Source of the DNA: Stenotrophomonas nitritireducens
GTDB lineage: Bacteria > Pseudomonadota > Gammaproteobacteria > Xanthomonadales > Xanthomonadaceae
Reading direction: 5' to 3'
DNA length: 64,000 nucleotides
Assembly (NCBI RefSeq): GCF_001431425.1
Contig: NZ_LDJG01000011.1
Span: 62,001-126,000, forward strand
A program made the translations under genes and the position numbers. The notes under the pieces were generated by a model, which was not told the origin of the DNA, did not search any database, and saw nothing but the letters and a program-made list of their open reading frames with translations. Every line of letters begins with the position of its first letter. Within the stretch, counting starts at the first letter, position 1. Below, one piece after another: positions 57,421-64,000 of this stretch.

Positions 57421-57722
57421 TTCATTGCCAGGGAATAAAGCCAGAGCAGGCCGGCCATGCCCAGCCCGAACCAGATCACGCACAGCGCGATCCGGGCCGG
57501 GGTGGCCAGGCCACTGAGCGCGCGGTCGTCGAGCGCGTGGTAGCGGCCGCCGACCAGCCAGCGCAGTGCCTTGCCGTCGAGGAAGGCGAAGTCGCCGAAG
57601 CCGCCGGCCACCGTGGGATGGCGGTCACGGACATGCACCAGGGTCAGCGGCCAGAAGATCAGGAACGCGCTGAACCCGGCGATGGCGACGCCGATGAAGC
57701 ACAGGGCGAAGAACAGGGTCAC
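57417..57722 (-). CDS. Small membrane protein (101 aa)
   Basis: Two membrane segments (about 1-30 and 76-98) with a polar middle region. The start is GTG at 57722 with GGAGG 9 bases upstream. It is 24 bases after asnS and overlaps the next gene by ATGA. Not recognised. Confidence 0.65.
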   Translation of the reverse strand: MTLFFALCFIGVAIAGFSAFLIFWPLTLVHVRDRHPTVAGGFGDFAFLDGKALRWLVGGRYHALDDRALSGLATPARIALCVIWFGLGMAGLLWLYSLAMK

Positions 57723-57746
57723 CGGCGTGGCCTCCGTGTCACTGGG

Positions 57747-59141
<1,395 letters not shown>

Positions 59142-59251
59142 GACTTGAATCCTCTGCTGATCGACTCGATCTGTGAACATGGAATTCTAGCGGCTGCGCG
59201 GCCGGACAGGCGAGGAATCCGCCATCCGGGGCCGGTACAGCCGGCTTTTCC

Positions 59252-59257
59252 TATAAT
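59252..59257 (+). promoter_or_regulatory. Candidate -10 element of the IscA-type gene
   Basis: TATAAT followed by CGCC, 30-35 bases before the ATG. It is the best -10 in the set with 29502 and 36172; the -35 is not clear. Confidence 0.5.
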
Positions 59258-59286
59258 CGCCCCGCAATCCCCGGAGTCGCTCCCCC

Positions 59287-59625
59287 ATGGCCATCCATCT
59301 CACTCCCGTCGCCTTCGCCCGCGTCCAGCGCTTCGTCGAACAGACTCCCGGCGCGCTGGGCCTGCGTTTCGGCGTGACCCGCACCGGCTGCTCGGGCTGG
59401 GGCCACATCACCGACCTGGCGCGCGAACAGCGCCAGGACGACACCGTGTTCGAGCAGGACGGCGTGCGCATCTTCGTCGACGCCGACAGCCTGGCGCTGG
59501 TGGACGGCACCGAAATCGACTTCGGCAAGCAGGGCCTGAGCGAGACCTTCACCTTCAGGAACCCGAACGCCACCGCCGAGTGCGGGTGCGGCGAGAGCTT
59601 CACCACGGACGAAACCCACCGCTGA
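59287..59625 (+). CDS. IscA/HesB-type iron-sulfur assembly protein
   Basis: A 112-residue A-type carrier with the three conserved cysteines C35 (TGCSGW), C99 and C101 (CGCGES). It is not in an isc or suf cluster here, so it is one of the stand-alone A-type carriers. Start ATG at 59287. Confidence 0.9.
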   Translation: MAIHLTPVAFARVQRFVEQTPGALGLRFGVTRTGCSGWGHITDLAREQRQDDTVFEQDGVRIFVDADSLALVDGTEIDFGKQGLSETFTFRNPNATAECGCGESFTTDETHR

Positions 59626-59666
59626 GGCGCAGCGGCAGGGCGCTGGCCGATGCCGCGCCAGGCGGT

Positions 59667-60881
59667 TCACTGGCAGCAGGCCAGCGACCGCGCGGCGTGG
59701 CGGCGCTCCAGCCAGGTCGCCGCGACCCACAGCAGCAGGCCGATCGCGGCGGTAGCCGCGCCGACATAACCGGTGGAGGCGTGGCCGTAGCCGGCGCCGA
59801 TCGCCATGCCGCCGAGCCACGGGCCGAGCGCGTTGGCGGTGTTGAAGGCGGCATGGTTGGAGGCCGCGGCCAGGGTCTGCGCCTCGCCAGCCGCGTCCAT
59901 CAGCCGGGTCTGCAGGGCAACGGCGAGCGCGCCCATGGTGCCGACCGCGATGATCGCCGGGGCCACCGCCCAGGCCGAACCGGCGGCCAGCGGGAACAGC
60001 AGCAGGACCAGGATCGACCACGCCAGCAGCACGCCGGCGGCGCGGAACTGCAGGCGGTCGACCAGCCAGCCGCCGGCCACGTTGCCGATGATCGCGCCCA
60101 CGCCGAACAGGCCCACCGCCACCGGCATCCAGCGCTCGTCCACGCCGGTGACGCCGACCAGGGTCGGCGCCAGGTAGGTGAACACGCAGAACATGCCGGC
60201 GAAACCGATCGCCCCGATCGCCAGTGCCAGCCATACCTGCGGGCGGTTGAAGGCGCGCAGTTCGCGCATCGGGGTGGTGCGGACCTCGTCCGGGTCCGGG
60301 CGGAGATGGCGCGCGAGCATCGCCATGGTGACCAGCGCCAGCAGGCTGACCAGGGCGAATGCGATGCGCCAGACGAACTGCTGGCCGAGCCAGGTGGTCA
60401 GCGGGTTGCCGACCAGGATGGCGATGGACAGGCCCAGCAGCACCCGCGAGACCGCCGCGCCGCGCTGCTCCGGCGGGCTGATCGAGGCGGCCACCAGCAT
60501 CGCCACGCCGAAGTAGGCGCCATGCGGCAGGCCGGCCACGAAGCGCGCCAGCAGCATGCTTGCGTAGTTGGGCGCCAGTGCGCTGGCCAGGTTGCCGGCG
60601 GCATAGAAGCCCATCAGCCAGAGCAGCAGGGTGCGGCGGCCGACGCCTGCGCCGGCGAAGGCCGGCAGCGGCGCGCCGACCACCACGCCGATGGCGTAGG
60701 CACTGATCAGGTGGCCCACCTGGGCCTCGCTGATTGCCAGCCCGCGGCTGATTTCCAGCATCAGCCCCATGCTGGCGAACTCGCTGGTCCCGATGGCGAA
60801 GCCGCCCAGGGACAGGGCCAGCAGGATGAGGGCGCGTTGCCGCGGGTTCAGCCTCGCGGCCAGGGAAGAGGGGGAGGGCAC
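59667..60881 (-). CDS. MFS transporter (AraJ/YdhP-like)
   Basis: A 404-residue permease with about 12 membrane segments. The N-terminus has GGFAIGTSEFASMGLMLEI, and motif A region GAPLPAFAGAGVGRRTLLL. Such proteins export sugars or drugs; substrate unknown. The start is probably GTG at 60881, with GGA nearby; the longer reading from 61142 is charged, unlike a permease N-terminus. It is convergent with the IscA-type gene. Confidence 0.88.
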   Translation of the reverse strand: MPSPSSLAARLNPRQRALILLALSLGGFAIGTSEFASMGLMLEISRGLAISEAQVGHLISAYAIGVVVGAPLPAFAGAGVGRRTLLLWLMGFYAAGNLASALAPNYASMLLARFVAGLPHGAYFGVAMLVAASISPPEQRGAAVSRVLLGLSIAILVGNPLTTWLGQQFVWRIAFALVSLLALVTMAMLARHLRPDPDEVRTTPMRELRAFNRPQVWLALAIGAIGFAGMFCVFTYLAPTLVGVTGVDERWMPVAVGLFGVGAIIGNVAGGWLVDRLQFRAAGVLLAWSILVLLLFPLAAGSAWAVAPAIIAVGTMGALAVALQTRLMDAAGEAQTLAAASNHAAFNTANALGPWLGGMAIGAGYGHASTGYVGAATAAIGLLLWVAATWLERRHAARSLACCQ

Positions 60882-61009
60882 GACGTATCCGGGATCGGCG
60901 GGGATGCGGCTGCCAATTGTACTGCTGCGGTGCAGCAATGGATTTGCCGGAGCCGGTGCGCCGGGCAAACGCCGTGCCCCGGTCCGGATCGGGCATGGAC
61001 AGGGCCGAC

Positions 61010-61038
61010 TTGTCCGGAGCGCGTGCGCAGTGGATAAT
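61010..61038 (+). promoter_or_regulatory. Promoter of the rpsF-rpsR-rplI operon
   Basis: TTGTCC, 17 bases, GATAAT: a good sigma-70 promoter. Transcription would begin near 61045 and give a leader of about 95 nt before rpsF. Confidence 0.65.
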
Positions 61039-61044
61039 GCGCGG

Positions 61045-61140
61045 CTCCCTGCGCTCCTCGTGCAGGGATCCTTGCCCCACCGCGTTCCATGCCGGGGGGC
61101 TGTCCGGCCCGAGAGGGCTACATCCGAAAGGTAGAAAAAC
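61045..61140 (+). promoter_or_regulatory. Candidate structured leader of rpsF
   Basis: The leader contains a CCCTGC/GCAGGG hairpin near 61047-61067 and further C/G-rich pairing with a CCG next to the AAAGG ribosome site. In other bacteria an S6:S18-binding leader RNA autoregulates this operon. I only infer that here from position and local folding. Confidence 0.35.
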
Positions 61141-61572
61141 ATGAGTCGTCATTACGAAGTCGTGTTCCTGGTCCACCCGGACCAGAGCGAGCAGGTCCCG
61201 GCCATGGTCGAGCGCTACAAGGCGCTGGTCGAGAACGGCAACGGCAAGATCCACCGTCTGGAAGACTGGGGCCGCCGCCAGCTGGCCTATCCGATCCAGA
61301 ACCTGGTCAAGGCCCACTATGTTCTGATGAACATCGAAGCCGACCAGTCGGTGCTGAACGAACTGACCGAAAGCTTCCGCTTCAACGACGCCGTGCTGCG
61401 CAACCTGGTCATCAAGCGTGACGAGGCCGACACCGAGCAGTCGCTGATCATGAAGAGCAAGGACGAGAAGGGCGACAAGCCCGAGCGTGGCGAGCGCCGT
61501 CGTCGTGACGACGAAGAAGCTGCCAATTCCAACAATGAAGAAGCCGGCGACGACGCCGCCTCTGCCGAATAA
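61141..61572 (+). CDS. rpsF: 30S ribosomal protein S6
   Basis: 143 residues: [17 protein letters not shown] start and [21 protein letters not shown]. The C-terminal tail (about 100-143) is long, first basic then strongly acidic ([20 protein letters not shown]), longer than the body needs. Acidic tails in S6 are sites of glutamate addition in E. coli. First gene of the operon. Confidence 0.97.
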   Translation: MSRHYEVVFLVHPDQSEQVPAMVERYKALVENGNGKIHRLEDWGRRQLAYPIQNLVKAHYVLMNIEADQSVLNELTESFRFNDAVLRNLVIKRDEADTEQSLIMKSKDEKGDKPERGERRRRDDEEAANSNNEEAGDDAASAE

Positions 61573-61583
61573 GGAGTCAGCTC

Positions 61584-61814
61584 ATGTCCAAGTTCTTCCG
61601 TCGCCGCAAGTTCTGCAAGTTCACGGCCGAAGGTGTGAAGGAGATCGACTACAAGGATCTCAACACCCTGCGCCAGTACCTGACCGAGAACGGCAAGATC
61701 GTGCCGAGCCGCGTCACCGGCACCAAGTCCAAGTACCAGCGCCAGCTGTCCACGGCGGTCAAGCGCGCCCGTTTCCTGGCGCTGATCCCGTACACGGACA
61801 ACCACGACGTCTGA
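61584..61814 (+). CDS. rpsR: 30S ribosomal protein S18
   Basis: 76 residues: [10 protein letters not shown] start, [22 protein letters not shown], matching bacterial S18. It binds S6 in the 30S platform. Eleven bases after rpsF. Confidence 0.98.
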   Translation: MSKFFRRRKFCKFTAEGVKEIDYKDLNTLRQYLTENGKIVPSRVTGTKSKYQRQLSTAVKRARFLALIPYTDNHDV

Positions 61815-61894
61815 TACGTCTACCCCGTCCATTCGGACAGCAAGCGTTGCGGTGCGCCTGAAGGGGCATCGCTAACGAATAACGGAGCAAGAAA

Positions 61895-62344
61895 ATGAAG
61901 CTGATTCTTCTGCAGAAGGTGACCAACCTGGGCAACCTGGGTGACCTGGTCGACGTGAAGCCGGGCTACGGCCGCAACTTCCTGGTCCCGCACGGCAAGG
62001 CCGTGCCGGCCACCGAAGCCAACGTCGCCGCCTTCGAAGCCAAGCGCGCCGACTATGAAGCCAAGGCCAAGGCCTCGCACGACGACGCCGAAGCCCGCGC
62101 CGCCAAGTTCGCCGATGCCAGCGTCACCATCGGCGCCCACGCGTCGACCGAAGGCAAGCTGTACGGCTCGGTCGGCCCGCGCGACATCGCCGAGGCCTTC
62201 ACCGCCGCCGGCCTGCCGCTGGAAAAGAGCGAAGTCATCCTCGGCGAAGGCGCCTTCCGCGCTGTCGGCGAATACGACGTCGTCATCAAGCTGCACGCCG
62301 ACGTGGAAACCACCGTCAAGGTCATCGTCGAAGCCGACGCCTGA
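61895..62344 (+). CDS. rplI: 50S ribosomal protein L9
   Basis: 149 residues with the L9 N-terminal signature [20 protein letters not shown] and [16 protein letters not shown], followed by the long helix and C-terminal RNA-binding domain. AGCAAG-type site upstream. It ends at an intrinsic terminator. Confidence 0.97.
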   Translation: MKLILLQKVTNLGNLGDLVDVKPGYGRNFLVPHGKAVPATEANVAAFEAKRADYEAKAKASHDDAEARAAKFADASVTIGAHASTEGKLYGSVGPRDIAEAFTAAGLPLEKSEVILGEGAFRAVGEYDVVIKLHADVETTVKVIVEADA

Positions 62345-62367
62345 TCCCTGCGGTTCAAGCTGTATCC

Positions 62368-62402
62368 GGAACGGGCGCCGCAAGGCGCCCGTTCTTTTTT
62401 CC
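62368..62402 (+). terminator. Terminator of the ribosomal operon
   Basis: Stem GAACGGGCGCC with GGCGCCCGTTC, loop GCAA, followed by a T-run (TTCTTTTTT). Confidence 0.93.
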
Positions 62403-62669
62403 TTCCGGGTCGAAGCGTGTTGCCCGCCAGCGATGGGGGCGTGCGCCTGGCGCGTGACGCGCTGCGCTGAAGTTCCGTACGGCCATGTGCCGCGGGCTTC
62501 GCATGCGCCATCATCCCAGCCTCTTCCCCCGGGGCCGGGAGCGTGTGCCGGTGCCGGCGCCCCGGCGGGAGAGGGGCTTATACTCCCTGCGGATTGCGGT
62601 CCACCCACTCCCGATTCCCGGAAAACCACGGTGCCGCCCCCTCGGCCCGGCACTGGAACCTCCCGCCTC

Positions 62670-64000
<1,331 letters not shown>

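Overview
The window is about 68% G+C and carries core genes of a gammaproteobacterium of the Xanthomonadaceae/Lysobacteraceae, most like Stenotrophomonas or Pseudoxanthomonas. The evidence is a methionine synthase split into two adjacent genes, a large single-chain NAD-glutamate dehydrogenase, a kynurenine route (kmo, kynU, 3-hydroxyanthranilate dioxygenase), a YtrA-type GntR operon with its GGTG-N16-CACC operator, and GTAG-headed palindromic repeats like the SMAG elements of Stenotrophomonas. I see no prophage, integrase, transposase, CRISPR array, tRNA or rRNA. This is ordinary chromosome; the novelty lies in regulation and repeats.

Layout. 1-4.05 kb (minus): a globin-coupled PAS-GGDEF diguanylate cyclase (cut by the window edge), a 95-residue protein and a membrane PAS chemoreceptor. 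The cyclase and the chemoreceptor are each preceded by a copy of the same structured leader: a 41-nt core with one mismatch, a covarying hairpin and an intrinsic terminator. This looks like an undescribed attenuator or riboswitch and is the most interesting item in the window. 4.5-9.2 kb: purB, a CNNM/CBS transporter, fumC and a small membrane protein. 9.2-13.8 kb (minus): a seven-gene operon of small lipoprotein, YtrA-type regulator, ABC ATPase, ABC permease, GSGD-repeat protein and two related lipoproteins. 13.9-17.8 kb (plus): glutathione peroxidase, a periplasmic FKBP, ugd, slyX and a DUF2058 gene. 17.9-24.2 kb: an MFS transporter, a tandem GTAG-repeat array, a secreted amidohydrolase with an ankyrin lipoprotein, a LysR regulator and a cytosine-deaminase-like hydrolase; the last gene and the LysR gene share a candidate operator. 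24.5-29.4 kb (minus): an ArsR-methyltransferase regulator (SahR-like) followed by metH in two overlapping pieces. 29.5-36 kb: acyl-CoA dehydrogenase, then tetR-adaptor-RND pump without an outer-membrane partner. 36-45 kb (plus): NAD-glutamate dehydrogenase, nadK, 5'-nucleotidase, a spermidine-synthase-like gene and a cold-shock gene, with REP clusters. 45-49 kb: small genes, a DHFR-like reductase and a trimethylamine-monooxygenase-type flavoprotein. 49-59.1 kb (minus): a long codirectional run from asnS through paiB, carbonic anhydrase, the kynurenine genes and sbcB to small genes. 59.3-64 kb: an IscA-type protein, an MFS transporter, the rpsF-rpsR-rplI operon and the start of smc (cut by the window edge).

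How the genes work together. The first block links oxygen sensing, c-di-GMP and chemotaxis behind a shared RNA switch. The ArsR-methyltransferase gene and metH form a methyl-cycle unit. NbaC, KynU and Kmo convert kynurenine to the quinolinate precursor used for NAD, and nadK lies in the same window. Several gene pairs are joined by 4-nt ATGA overlaps (ytrA/ATPase/permease, metH halves, sbcB/DUF2461, nucleotidase/spermidine-synthase-like), which points to translational coupling.
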